Assembly (NCBI GenBank): GCA_023400235.1
Contig: JAEXFI010000045.1
Span: 1 to 64,000, forward strand
Source of the DNA: Bacillota bacterium
GTDB taxonomy: Bacteria > Bacillota > Clostridia > Acetivibrionales > DSM-1351
Reading direction: 5' to 3'
DNA length: 64,000 bases
The notes under the pieces are model-generated. The model did not search any database and was not told the origin of the DNA. It worked only from the letters and a program-made list of their open reading frames with translations. Shown one piece after another: positions 53,650-61,454 of the stretch (positions are counted from its first letter, which is position 1; every line of letters starts with the position of its first letter). The translations under genes were made by a program, and so were the position numbers.

Positions 53650-53754
53650 ATGAGTTTTCCAGAAACTGAAAGCTTTTGGAAAAGTAATGCACAAGTGACC
53701 ACAGGTTACTTAAAAATAAATGGCAAGTGCCATAAATTGAATTTAAGCCCATAA
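53650..53754 (+). CDS. Possible 34-aa small protein
   Basis: ATG 53650 follows a strong AGGAGGG by 8 nt and the frame runs 34 codons (starts MSFPETESFWKSNAQ, ends KLNLSP). A second open frame overlaps its end and runs on toward the leader element, so this may be a frameshifted fragment of a former gene. No family recognised. Confidence 0.3.
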   Translation: MSFPETESFWKSNAQVTTGYLKINGKCHKLNLSP

Positions 53755-53825
53755 AAGATTTCATTGAAATTTTTGTTTCTGTTTTGGGCAAATTCATTTT
53801 GCACGAAGCAGAAATGGAGCTTAGA

Positions 53826-53931
53826 GTGAAAGATATATTTGGTAAGTCACAGCGGATTTCACGCAGTGAAAGCCCCTGTGTGTCTTTCAGTGCTATTTGT
53901 GTACGCGATGTGCGTGTAGAGGGGAGTTAAA
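53826..53931 (+). promoter_or_regulatory. Repeated leader with uORF, copy A
   Basis: GTG 53826 (SD GGAG, 6 nt) opens a 34-codon uORF that stops at 53928-53930, one nt before the GNAT start; it covers the SD GGGGAG. Its peptide shares KS, RSES, VSF, ICVR and VRVEG positions with copies B (58525) and C (60866). The RNA has an outer stem (TGAAAGATA with TGTGTCTTTCA), an inner hairpin (TTTCAC with GTGAAA), and a 3' stem TACGCG/TGCGTGTA kept by a G-U pair. Confidence 0.6.
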
Positions 53932-54441
53932 ATGAACGGGCTTATTGATACGGAATTGGAGGGTTTTAAACTTCGTTTTGCCCAGGAGGGTGATACGGCT
54001 CTCATACTGGAATTTATCAAAGAACTGGCTGGTTATGAGAAAATGCTTGATATGGTGGTTGCCACCGAAGATATACTCAGGGACTCACTTTTTGAAAAGA
54101 AGGCGGCGGAAGTAATCATAGGCGAATACAAGGGTGAACCGGTGGGCTTCGCTTTATTCTTCCACAATTTTTCAACCTTTCTGGGACAGGCCGGAATCTA
54201 TCTGGAAGACCTTTTTGTAAAACCCGAAATGAGAGGCAAGGGTATGGGGAAGCTCATGCTGTCGTTCTTGGCAAGGCTGGCTTTGGAAAGGAACTGCGGC
54301 CGTTTGGAATGGTGGGTTCTGGATTGGAATGAGCCTTCAATTAACTTTTACAAAAGCATGGGTGCTGTACCAATGGATGAATGGACGGTTTACAGGGTTA
54401 CGGGAGATAATTTGAAAAGCTTGGGAGACAGGTTCATATGA
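53932..54441 (+). CDS. GNAT acetyltransferase, diamine/thialysine type
   Basis: 169 aa. The GNAT core has IGEYKGEPVGFALFFHNF, then YLEDLFVKPEMRGKGMG with the acetyl-CoA loop RGKGMG, and WWVLDWNEPSINFYKSMGA. The WNxxSIxFYxxxGA ending and the LEDLFV strand are typical of the SSAT/thialysine acetyltransferase group, so small amines are likely substrates. It follows a repeated leader element and overlaps the next gene by 4 nt. Confidence 0.88.
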   Translation: MNGLIDTELEGFKLRFAQEGDTALILEFIKELAGYEKMLDMVVATEDILRDSLFEKKAAEVIIGEYKGEPVGFALFFHNFSTFLGQAGIYLEDLFVKPEMRGKGMGKLMLSFLARLALERNCGRLEWWVLDWNEPSINFYKSMGAVPMDEWTVYRVTGDNLKSLGDRFI

Positions 54442-54776
54442 ATATTCAGATTTTTGGAGCAAAGGGCTTCGACACACAAAAGGCGGAAAGGTATTTCAAG
54501 GAGCGAAAGCTCAGCTACCAGTATGTTGACTTGTACAAATACGGGCTGAGCAAGGGCGAGTTTGAAAGCGTTAAAAATTCCGTGGGCCTAAGAGCCATGA
54601 TAAATGATAAAAGCAAGGAATACCAGCGGTTGAACATGAGGAACCTGGGGGTGGGCAAGGCTGCGGAGGAAGTGCTCTATAAAAACCCCGGGCTGCTTAA
54701 TGCGCCCATAGTGAGGAATGGGAAAAAGGCCACCGTAGGTTACCAGCCGGATATATGGAAGGAATGGGAAGAGTGA
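54438..54776 (+). CDS. ArsC/Spx-family protein lacking the active Cys
   Basis: 112 aa, thioredoxin-like ArsC fold: IQIFGAKGFDTQKAERYF, LRAMINDKSKEY, NAPIVRNGKKATVGYQPDIWKEW. In true arsenate reductases and Spx the first loop carries a Cys (as in GxxxCxTxxKA); here the position is Phe in GFDTQKA, and no Cys is present in the whole protein. Redox catalysis is therefore unlikely; it may be a binding or adaptor protein. The ATGA overlap couples it to the GNAT gene. Confidence 0.8.
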   Translation: MNIQIFGAKGFDTQKAERYFKERKLSYQYVDLYKYGLSKGEFESVKNSVGLRAMINDKSKEYQRLNMRNLGVGKAAEEVLYKNPGLLNAPIVRNGKKATVGYQPDIWKEWEE

Positions 54777-54805
54777 TAGTAAACTTCCGCCAGGAGTATT
54801 TTTAT

Positions 54806-54829
54806 AATATGACAGATATGTGTCATATT
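54806..54829. promoter_or_regulatory. Palindromic operator candidate
   Basis: AATATGACA and TGTCATATT form a 9-bp perfect inverted repeat with a 6-nt spacer, overlapping a -10-like TATAAT (54803-54808). It lies about 50 nt upstream of the GyrI-like gene. The regulator is unknown. Confidence 0.5.
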
Positions 54830-54877
54830 AATTCCCATATAATAATATGGTGAACATTATCATGCGGAGGAGATTAT

Positions 54878-55528
54878 ATGGCTGAAAAATTTGATTTTAA
54901 AAAGGAATACAAGGATCTATACATGCCCAGGGAGGTTCCCCGGCTTCTGGAGGTACCCTCCATGAATTTTGTATGTGTAAATGGTACAGGTGACCCCAAT
55001 GGCCCGGATTATGAGAAGGCTGTGGGAATACTGTACGGGGTGGCATTTACCATTAAGATGTCCAAAATGACAGGTGAAATGCCGGAGGGGTATTTTGACT
55101 ATGTGGTGCCTCCTCTGGAAGGGCTTTGGTGGTGTGAAGACGGAGCATTTGATTTTTACAGGCGGGAAAACTGGCTGTGGACCTCCATGATAAGGCAGCC
55201 GGAGTTTGTCAGCCGGGAGGTTTTTGATCGGGCTGTGTTTGCTTTAAAAAAGAAAAAGCCGGAACTGGATACCTCCAGGGCGAAGCTGATAACCTTTACA
55301 GAGGGGCTTTGTGTTCAGATGCTTCATAAGGGGCCTTATGCCACAGAACCTCAGACGGTAGAGGAAATGAAAAGGTTCATGGAGCAGAACGGCTTAAGTG
55401 ATGAAACAGGCATGGTGAGGAAGCATCATGAGATATATCTGTCAGATCCCAGAAGGACAGCACCTCACAAGCTCAGAACGGTACTACGGCATCCAGCGAA
55501 AAGAAATTCCCCTGGCGAAGACCTGTGA
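54878..55528 (+). CDS. GyrI-like small-molecule-binding protein
   Basis: 216 aa, a stand-alone GyrI-like domain of the Lin2189/YdeI-related type: VPSMNFVCVNGTGDPNG, YGVAFTIKM, PPLEGLWWCEDG, LCVQMLHKGPYATEPQTV, HHEIYLSDPRRTAPHKLRTVLRHP. The family binds, and in some members hydrolyses, hydrophobic compounds. SD CGGAGGAG precedes ATG 54878. The final about 9 residues extend past the usual end and overlap the convergent gene by 45 nt. Confidence 0.87.
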   Translation: MAEKFDFKKEYKDLYMPREVPRLLEVPSMNFVCVNGTGDPNGPDYEKAVGILYGVAFTIKMSKMTGEMPEGYFDYVVPPLEGLWWCEDGAFDFYRRENWLWTSMIRQPEFVSREVFDRAVFALKKKKPELDTSRAKLITFTEGLCVQMLHKGPYATEPQTVEEMKRFMEQNGLSDETGMVRKHHEIYLSDPRRTAPHKLRTVLRHPAKRNSPGEDL

Positions 55529-56104
55529 TATAAGCACCAGATTGTTAACGCCATGGAGGCTGGAATACACGGAAACGCAAATATCCAGTGCAAGGCAGGC
55601 CAGAGCGGAATAGCAGAATATCTCCTTAAGTCTTGGCGGCATGGAGGATATGATTCTTCCTATGGCAGGGTGGATTATGTATATCAATAAGAGGGACATT
55701 ATACCCCATATGACGGTGTTTCTGAAACAGACGAAACCCATGATATTTCCAAAATCCCCGCTGTAGTCCCAAAGGCGTATATCAAACCTGCTTAAAAAGA
55801 TTCCTGCCAATAGTTCCACTATTGAGGTTAACAGTGCAGCGCATAAAAACAGTATAAAAGGGTGGGCCTTAAAGTGCCCCAGCAAGAGGACTACCATAAG
55901 AGAACCTATGCCGTACACTGCACAGACCGGGCCCAGCAGAAAGCCTCTTTTTACTATGTGGCCGTGGTAAACGGACATATATATGGTTTCGGCCAGCCAG
56001 CCTGAGAAGGAGTAGGTCAGGAAGCAGATGAACAGGTTGAAAAGTTTTTCAACAGGCAATAATTTAATTGTCAATTGACTTCTTATTTTGGCAACCGGAT
56101 TCAT
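55484..56104 (-). CDS. CmpB-like membrane protein (putative ABC permease family)
   Basis: 206 aa with about five membrane helices. The first segment (FLTYSFSGWLAETIYMSV) and RGFLLGPVCAVYGIGSL are characteristic of the CmpB-like family annotated as putative ABC transporter permeases. LWDYSGDFGNIMGFVC is also conserved. No ABC ATPase lies nearby, so transport is not established. The 3' end overlaps the convergent GyrI-like gene. Confidence 0.8.
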   Translation of the reverse strand: MNPVAKIRSQLTIKLLPVEKLFNLFICFLTYSFSGWLAETIYMSVYHGHIVKRGFLLGPVCAVYGIGSLMVVLLLGHFKAHPFILFLCAALLTSIVELLAGIFLSRFDIRLWDYSGDFGNIMGFVCFRNTVIWGIMSLLLIYIIHPAIGRIISSMPPRLKEIFCYSALACLALDICVSVYSSLHGVNNLVLISQVFARGISFRWMP

Positions 56105-56325
56105 TGTTTAAAATTACCTCAGGAAATACTACCTTCTATATTTATATTCAGAATATATTCAAAATGCTAAAAAATTTTCGGCTTGGCCTGGGATCTGATA
56201 TTTCTATGGCCTAAGTGTGAAAAAAACACTGCAGGGGAGAGAAGGTTGACTTTGCTTTTTTGCTCTGCTAATATCAAAATATTGGTTAGACGAGTTTTGA
56301 GCTTATAAATTACGAGGGTGAAGCA

Positions 56326-57075
56326 GTGAAAACACATAGCGGTCAGAAGTGTAAAACCTGCAGTATTGTGCTTGGGGACACCGAATTAAGCTATACACTT
56401 AAGCGGAGCAGCAGGAAAAGTATCGGAATAGCTTTGGACAAGGCCGGAAGTATAACCGTGACTGCTCCACAGGGGGTGGCGGAGGCTTATGTTGGCCAGG
56501 TACTGGTAAATAAAGGCCGCTGGCTGCTGGATAAATTGGCGGAACTTAAAGCGGATAATACAGCCCTGCGCAGTCCCCGGCTGTATGCAGAAGGAGAGCA
56601 CTTTTTTTATCTGGGCAGGAGTTACAGCCTGAGACAGATTTGTGACCCATATCTGAAGAGGCCTGTAGTAAGAATGGGAGAAGGCTGCCTTGAGGCTTAT
56701 TCCGCCACTTTCACCAGCCCCCTGGATTTGCGGGAGGCTTTGAAAAAGTGGTATGTGGAACAGTTTTGCACAGTCCTTCAGGAGAGGGTCTTTCTATATG
56801 CAAAGCTGGCTGGGGTGTCACCCGGAAGGATAACCGTACGAGAGCAGAAAACCCGGTGGGGGAGCTGCAGCTCCAGGGGGAATCTTAATTTTAACTGGAA
56901 GCTTATTATGGCGCCACTTGAAATACTGGATTATGTGGTGATTCACGAGCTTTGCCATATGAAGGAATTGAACCATTCCGCAGCCTTCTGGGCCCAGGTG
57001 CAAAAGCTGTGCCCCCATTATAAGAGCCTTCGGATATGGCTCAGGGAAAAGGGTCACACTCTTTCACTGGATTAA
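56326..57075 (+). CDS. YgjP-like M48-type metallopeptidase
   Basis: 249 aa with a GTG start (SD GAGGGTG). Family blocks: RKSIGIALDKAGSITVTAPQ near the N-terminus, RITVREQKTRWGSCSSRGNLNFNW, and the zinc site VIHELCHMKELNHSAAFWAQV with HExxH plus a downstream His. The protein is cytosolic, with no signal peptide. The family (DUF45, YgjP) is often found with restriction or stress genes; substrate unknown. Confidence 0.9.
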   Translation: MKTHSGQKCKTCSIVLGDTELSYTLKRSSRKSIGIALDKAGSITVTAPQGVAEAYVGQVLVNKGRWLLDKLAELKADNTALRSPRLYAEGEHFFYLGRSYSLRQICDPYLKRPVVRMGEGCLEAYSATFTSPLDLREALKKWYVEQFCTVLQERVFLYAKLAGVSPGRITVREQKTRWGSCSSRGNLNFNWKLIMAPLEILDYVVIHELCHMKELNHSAAFWAQVQKLCPHYKSLRIWLREKGHTLSLD

Positions 57076-57218
57076 ATAGTTATAAAAATAGATAAAAATG
57101 TACATTGTTATAAAATTAAATAAGCAGTATACTTTAAATTGCATATATAGAACTTCGTATTTGTTACAGCTCACTGTTCAATAGTTATTGTATTATTAAA
57201 GTATTTATGGAGGTCAAA

Positions 57219-58313
57219 ATGCAATATAAAAAGTATGGTAAAACCGGCAAGGACATATCGGTTATCGGGTTTGGCGGTATGAGGTTTTCCAAACAGGGTG
57301 ACGGCTATGATTATGACAAGTGTGCCGAGATAGTTGTTAAGGCCAGACAGCTTGGAGTCAACTACTTTGACACTGCGCCAAACTACTGTGAGGATAACAG
57401 TGAATTTATAATGGGACATGCCTTTAAGAGCATGGAAAAGGGTTTTTATGTCTCGACAAAAAGCAGTCAGAAGGACGGCTCCAAGCTCAGAGCGCAGCTT
57501 GAACTGTCACTCAAAAGAATGAATCTTGAAAAGGTCAATTTCTTTCATATCTGGTGTATTCTAAGCATGGATGACTACAGAAGCAGGATGGTGAAGGGCG
57601 GCGCATATGAGACTGCGCTCAGGGCAAAGGAAGAAGGACTTATAGAGCATATAGTTTTTTCCACCCATTGCAATGGAGAGGAAATTGAAACAATAGTAAA
57701 TGAAGCTGACTTTGAAGGTATGACTGTGGGCTACAATATTTTAAACTTCCCCTTCAGGCAGAAGGGCTTGCAGGCGGCTTACAAAAAGGGGCTGGGAGTC
57801 GCCACCATGAATCCTCTGGGAGGCGGCCTCATACCTCAAAAAGCCGAGTACTTTGATTTTATCAGAGGCAGGGGTGACAGGACTGTTGTGGATGCCGCCC
57901 TGAGATTTAACGCCTCCCATGATGAGATAACCACTGTTCTGGCCGGCATGAGCAGCGTTGAAGAGGTGGTTCAAAACTGCAGGATAGGTGATAACCTTGA
58001 AAAGCTTGACGAGAAGAAGCTTAAGGAAATTGAGGGAATGCTTTTTAATTCAATGGATAAGCTGTGCACCGGCTGCCGTTACTGCGAGCACTGCCCTAAA
58101 AAAATACCGGTATCAAAATATATGCTGTCCTACAATAACAAGATACTTAAAAATGAGCAGGAGGTGCTCAATGATCTTAAGTGGCACTGGGGAATACCTC
58201 AAAATGGTGTAAAGGAATGCATAGAGTGCGGGATTTGTGAAGGGAAATGTACCCAGCATCTTCCCATAATCAGCAGACTCAAAGAAATCGGAGTCTGGGA
58301 GGACACATTATAG
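57219..58313 (+). CDS. Aldo/keto reductase with C-terminal 4Fe-4S domain
   Basis: 364 aa from ATG 57219 (SD GGAGG overlaps the upstream in-frame ATG 57207, which is excluded). The AKR barrel has GFGGMRFSKQ, NYFDTAPNYC, FYVSTKSSQKDGS and NPLGGGLIPQ. The C-terminus has two Cys clusters (CTGCRYCEHCPKK and CIECGICEGKC), a ferredoxin-type domain common in anaerobe AKRs. A redox role on a small carbonyl compound is likely; the substrate is unknown. A terminator follows. Confidence 0.9.
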   Translation: MQYKKYGKTGKDISVIGFGGMRFSKQGDGYDYDKCAEIVVKARQLGVNYFDTAPNYCEDNSEFIMGHAFKSMEKGFYVSTKSSQKDGSKLRAQLELSLKRMNLEKVNFFHIWCILSMDDYRSRMVKGGAYETALRAKEEGLIEHIVFSTHCNGEEIETIVNEADFEGMTVGYNILNFPFRQKGLQAAYKKGLGVATMNPLGGGLIPQKAEYFDFIRGRGDRTVVDAALRFNASHDEITTVLAGMSSVEEVVQNCRIGDNLEKLDEKKLKEIEGMLFNSMDKLCTGCRYCEHCPKKIPVSKYMLSYNNKILKNEQEVLNDLKWHWGIPQNGVKECIECGICEGKCTQHLPIISRLKEIGVWEDTL

Positions 58314-58326
58314 TAAAGTTTTTAAG

Positions 58327-58371
58327 GCCGTGGCAATAGTTATTGAAAGATAACTGTGCACGGCTTTTTTT
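58327..58371 (+). terminator. Intrinsic terminator after the aldo/keto reductase
   Basis: GCCGTG and CACGGC pair, with an inner AGTTAT/ATAACT stem, followed by seven T residues. Confidence 0.75.
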
Positions 58372-58524
58372 GTTTTCCGTGGAAAAGGCGGTTAAGTGTA
58401 ACACCTGTAGATAAGGTTAAAGTCATTTTAATTAAGTATTTCAGTTAAAATACTGATCAATAATATCACAAGCGTGAAACTTTTTTCTGATATTCCCTGT
58501 ATTGTTGGATGAAGGGAGGTTAGC

Positions 58525-58633
58525 TTGAAAGATACATGCTGTGTGTCAAAGTGGCTTTCACGCAGCAAAAGCCACTGCGTGTCTTTCATTTCTATTTGTG
58601 TACGCGCTATGCGCGCGTAAATGGGAGGTTAAA
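58525..58633 (+). promoter_or_regulatory. Repeated leader with uORF, copy B
   Basis: TTG 58525 has a strong SD (GGGAGG, 5 nt) and opens a 31-codon uORF that stops at 58618. Compared with C, a 2-nt insertion (GC) near the end shifts the frame, so the peptide ends at ICVRAMRA. The RNA folds best of the three: outer stem TGAAAGATACA with TGTGTCTTTCA (one G-U), inner stem GTGGCTTT with AAAGCCAC, and a 3' stem TACGCGC with GCGCGTA. The GNAT SD GGGAGG follows. Confidence 0.6.
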
Positions 58634-59164
58634 ATGGGTGTAAGGACCGCAAGCCTTGAAGATGTGGGAGCCATGAGCTGCGTTCATTCCAGGGCCTGGA
58701 AAGGGGCATATGTGGATTTTATTTCAGCAAATTATCTGGAGGGAATATCAGAGGATGGCTGGATACCTTTGTTTACCAGAGCCCTGAAGAAAAACATACA
58801 TGAGGCTGCAGTTTTTGAGCTTGATGGCAGTATTACCGGCACCATAACCTTTGGGAAAGGGGCGGCTGAAAATTCTCAGCCAGCTGGAACTTGCACACAA
58901 ACTGGCAATGCAGGTGAAATAATATCGCTGTATGTACTTCCCGAATACTGGTCGTGCAAGCAGGGCTATGAACTGATGAAATTTGCCGTGGAAAGGCTTA
59001 AACAGCAGGGATATTCGAGCTGCTTCCTTTGGGTTATACAAAAGAATCAAAGAGCTGTACGATTTTACAGGCGTTTTGGGTTCAAAGGCACAGGGGAGTT
59101 GTTAACCGTCATGCTCGCGGGACTTCCTGTGACAGAAGAAAAGTATGTCTTTTCTTTAGGGTAG
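58634..59164 (+). CDS. GNAT-family acetyltransferase
   Basis: 176 aa. N-terminal VRTASLEDVGAMSCVHSRAWKGAY, central IISLYVLPEYWSCKQGYELMKF and C-terminal VIQKNQRAVRFYRRFGFKGTGE show the GNAT fold. The acetyl-CoA loop, normally Q/RxxGxG, is atypical (SCKQGYE), with a Gly missing, so activity may be altered. The nearest family resemblance is to phosphinothricin/ribosomal-type N-acetyltransferases. SD GGGAGG precedes ATG 58634. The repeated leader element lies directly upstream. Confidence 0.8.
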   Translation: MGVRTASLEDVGAMSCVHSRAWKGAYVDFISANYLEGISEDGWIPLFTRALKKNIHEAAVFELDGSITGTITFGKGAAENSQPAGTCTQTGNAGEIISLYVLPEYWSCKQGYELMKFAVERLKQQGYSSCFLWVIQKNQRAVRFYRRFGFKGTGELLTVMLAGLPVTEEKYVFSLG

Positions 59165-59304
59165 GCCGGCAGTTTTTATGTGAGAAGCGTTATTTTTCTT
59201 TATAAAAAGTGTTTTTATGTTATAATATTCACTGTATTAAAAACTATTAAGTCCGCAGTCAGCACTATACACAGGTGTCTGAATTGTGGAATTGGAGGAT
59301 CGTA

Positions 59305-60732
59305 TTGAGCAAAAGGGTGACTACACAGGTATCTGCCGAGGAAATCGCTCAGCAGTATAAATATATTGAACTACTCAGGGACTATAACCAGGCCAGGATT
59401 TCCAGGCTTGGAAGACCGGTTAAATATAGTATTGAAACCTTTGGCTGTCAGATGAATGAAAATGACTCGGAAAGGCTTTCAGGAATGCTTTCAGAAATGG
59501 GTTATTCGGAAAGCGCAAAAAGGACTGACAGCGACCTTATAATCTTTAACACCTGCTGTGTCAGGGAAAACGCAGAGCAGAAGGTATACGGGCATCTGGG
59601 CGCCTTGAAAAAGCTGAAGGAGAACAACCCAGAGCTGATTATAGCCATATGTGGCTGCATGATGCAGCAGCCGGAGGTTGTTGAACATATCAGAAAGGTT
59701 TACAGGCATGTGGATATTGTATTTGGAACCCACAATCTTTACAAGTTCCCCCAACTGCTGAATACGGCGGTTGAAAGCAGTGGAACTGTGATTGATGTAT
59801 GGGATTCTACCGGGTCAATAGCCGAAAACATGCCCATTACCCGTAAGGAAAGCCTTAAGGCCTGGGTTACGGTAATGTACGGCTGCAATAATTTTTGCTC
59901 CTACTGTATCGTACCCTATGTAAGGGGAAGGGAGCGCAGCAGGGATATTGAAGAAATACGAAATGAAGTGGTCAAGCTGGCGCAGGAGGGGTGCAGAGAG
60001 ATAACGCTTCTGGGACAGAATGTGAATTCCTACGGACAGGACCTTGAGGGGGATTATTCCTTTGCGGGCCTGCTCAGAGAACTTGACAGGATTGAAGGTA
60101 TTGAACGCATACGCTTTATGACCTCACACCCGAAGGATTTGTCCGAGGAGCTTATATATGCCATGAGGGACTGCAAAAAGGTTTGCGGTCATTTACATTT
60201 ACCGGTTCAGGCCGGAAGCACAAAAATTCTTGAAAAAATGAACAGGAAGTATTCAAAGGAGCAGTATCTTGAGCTGGTAGAGAAGGTCAGGAAACATATA
60301 CCTGATATTTCCCTGTCCACAGATATAATTGTAGGCTTTCCCGGAGAGACGGAGGAGGATTTTGCAGAAACGCTTGATGTGGTGGAAAAGGCGAGATTTG
60401 ACATGGCGTATACCTTCCTGTACTCAAAAAGAACGGGAACACCTGCTGCAAAAGCAGCTGACCAGATACCTGAAAAGGTTAAAAAGGAGAGGTTTGACAG
60501 ACTGCTTGATCTCCAGAACTCTATAAGCCGTCATATCAATGACCGGCTGCTTGGGAAAGAGGTGGAGGTTTTGGTAGAAGGCCTCAGTAAAAGTAGTAAA
60601 ACCACTTACACCGGGAGAACCAGAGAAAATAAAATAGTAAACTTCAAAGGCAATCCCAATTTGGTGGGCAGTCTGGTCAGGGTTAAGATTGACACGGTTC
60701 AGACCTGGTCGCTGTTGGGAAAGCTGGTATAG
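59305..60732 (+). CDS. miaB: tRNA-2-methylthio-N6-dimethylallyladenosine synthase MiaB
   Basis: 475 aa from TTG 59305, preceded by TTGGAGG at 7 nt; the in-frame upstream GTG-type extension to 59275 lacks a site. UPF0004 domain (YSIETFGCQMNENDSERL, NTCCVRENAEQK, CGCMMQQPEV), radical-SAM cluster CxxxCxxC (Cys194, Cys198, Cys201), and a C-terminal TRAM domain (LLGKEVEVLVEGLS to WSLLGKLV). It methylthiolates i6A37 of tRNAs reading U-starting codons. Neighbours ylbF and mutS are a common clostridial order. Confidence 0.96.
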   Translation: MSKRVTTQVSAEEIAQQYKYIELLRDYNQARISRLGRPVKYSIETFGCQMNENDSERLSGMLSEMGYSESAKRTDSDLIIFNTCCVRENAEQKVYGHLGALKKLKENNPELIIAICGCMMQQPEVVEHIRKVYRHVDIVFGTHNLYKFPQLLNTAVESSGTVIDVWDSTGSIAENMPITRKESLKAWVTVMYGCNNFCSYCIVPYVRGRERSRDIEEIRNEVVKLAQEGCREITLLGQNVNSYGQDLEGDYSFAGLLRELDRIEGIERIRFMTSHPKDLSEELIYAMRDCKKVCGHLHLPVQAGSTKILEKMNRKYSKEQYLELVEKVRKHIPDISLSTDIIVGFPGETEEDFAETLDVVEKARFDMAYTFLYSKRTGTPAAKAADQIPEKVKKERFDRLLDLQNSISRHINDRLLGKEVEVLVEGLSKSSKTTYTGRTRENKIVNFKGNPNLVGSLVRVKIDTVQTWSLLGKLV

Positions 60733-60865
60733 GCAGCTTAAAGCATATAGTGGATCGCGCCATTGGCTGTAAAGTAATAGCTTCAACCGTAATGATTTTA
60801 TTAGTAATCATTTAATTAGCATTATATTATATAACTATTAATATAAAATAAAATATAGAGCTGGC

Positions 60866-60971
60866 GTGAAATATACATTTAATAAGTCAAAGTGGATTTT
60901 ACGCAGCGAAAGTCACGGTGTGTCTTTCATTACTATTTGTGTACGCGCTATGCGCGTAGAAGGAGATTAAT
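60866..60971 (+). promoter_or_regulatory. Repeated leader with uORF, copy C
   Basis: GTG 60866 (weak SD AGAG) opens a 34-codon uORF that stops at 60968-60970, one nt before the ylbF ATG, and overlaps its SD AAGGAG. It is the same length as copy A. The 3' stem TACGCGC/GCGCGTA with loop TAT is perfect. The inner hairpin is weakened (one mismatch, one G-U). Conserved peptide positions are KSKW, RSESH, VSF, ICVRAMRVEG. Confidence 0.6.
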
Positions 60972-61358
60972 ATGGATATTACAGAAAAGGCAAGAGAACT
61001 GGGTTTGATGCTGGCAAATTCAAAGGAAATGGAATTATATAAAAACACCGAGGCTGCAATGCAGAGCGATTCAAAATCCACAAACCTTATGAATGAATAC
61101 AGGCAGCTTCAGATAGAAATGGTAAAGAGGTCAAAAGAAAATGCGGCGGCGGAGGTAATTGAAGAAACTAAGCAAAAGCTTCTCCAAAAGCAAAAGGAAA
61201 TAAACGAATATCCCACTACCCTGGAATTTCTCACAGCCAAATCCAACCTGGAGGCACTGATGAAGAAAGTTAATGATATAATAGTTTTTTCAATAACCGG
61301 TGAGCCAACCTGCACTGATGACAAGTGCCAAACCTGCGGAGGAGGCTGCAAGGGCTGA
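60972..61358 (+). CDS. ylbF: YlbF/YmcA-family protein with C-terminal Cys cluster
   Basis: 128 aa, mostly helical (AQGLMLANSKEMELYK-type start reading ELGLMLANSKEMELYKN), coiled coil in the middle, ending CTDDKCQTCGGGCKG with four Cys. In Bacillus the related YlbF, YmcA and YaaT proteins form an iron-sulfur-binding complex that affects RNase Y and mRNA processing; a similar role is inferred. SD AAGGAGA precedes ATG 60972. It lies between miaB and mutS, and its leader carries the repeated uORF element. Confidence 0.85.
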   Translation: MDITEKARELGLMLANSKEMELYKNTEAAMQSDSKSTNLMNEYRQLQIEMVKRSKENAAAEVIEETKQKLLQKQKEINEYPTTLEFLTAKSNLEALMKKVNDIIVFSITGEPTCTDDKCQTCGGGCKG

Positions 61359-61454
61359 GCGTAAAAAGACCTGATAACCCTGTTTGGGGTATTATGCTTA
61401 ATGCCCTGGGGATTTATGCAGTAGACTTTTAAGGCCAATTATGGGAGGTTTGGT

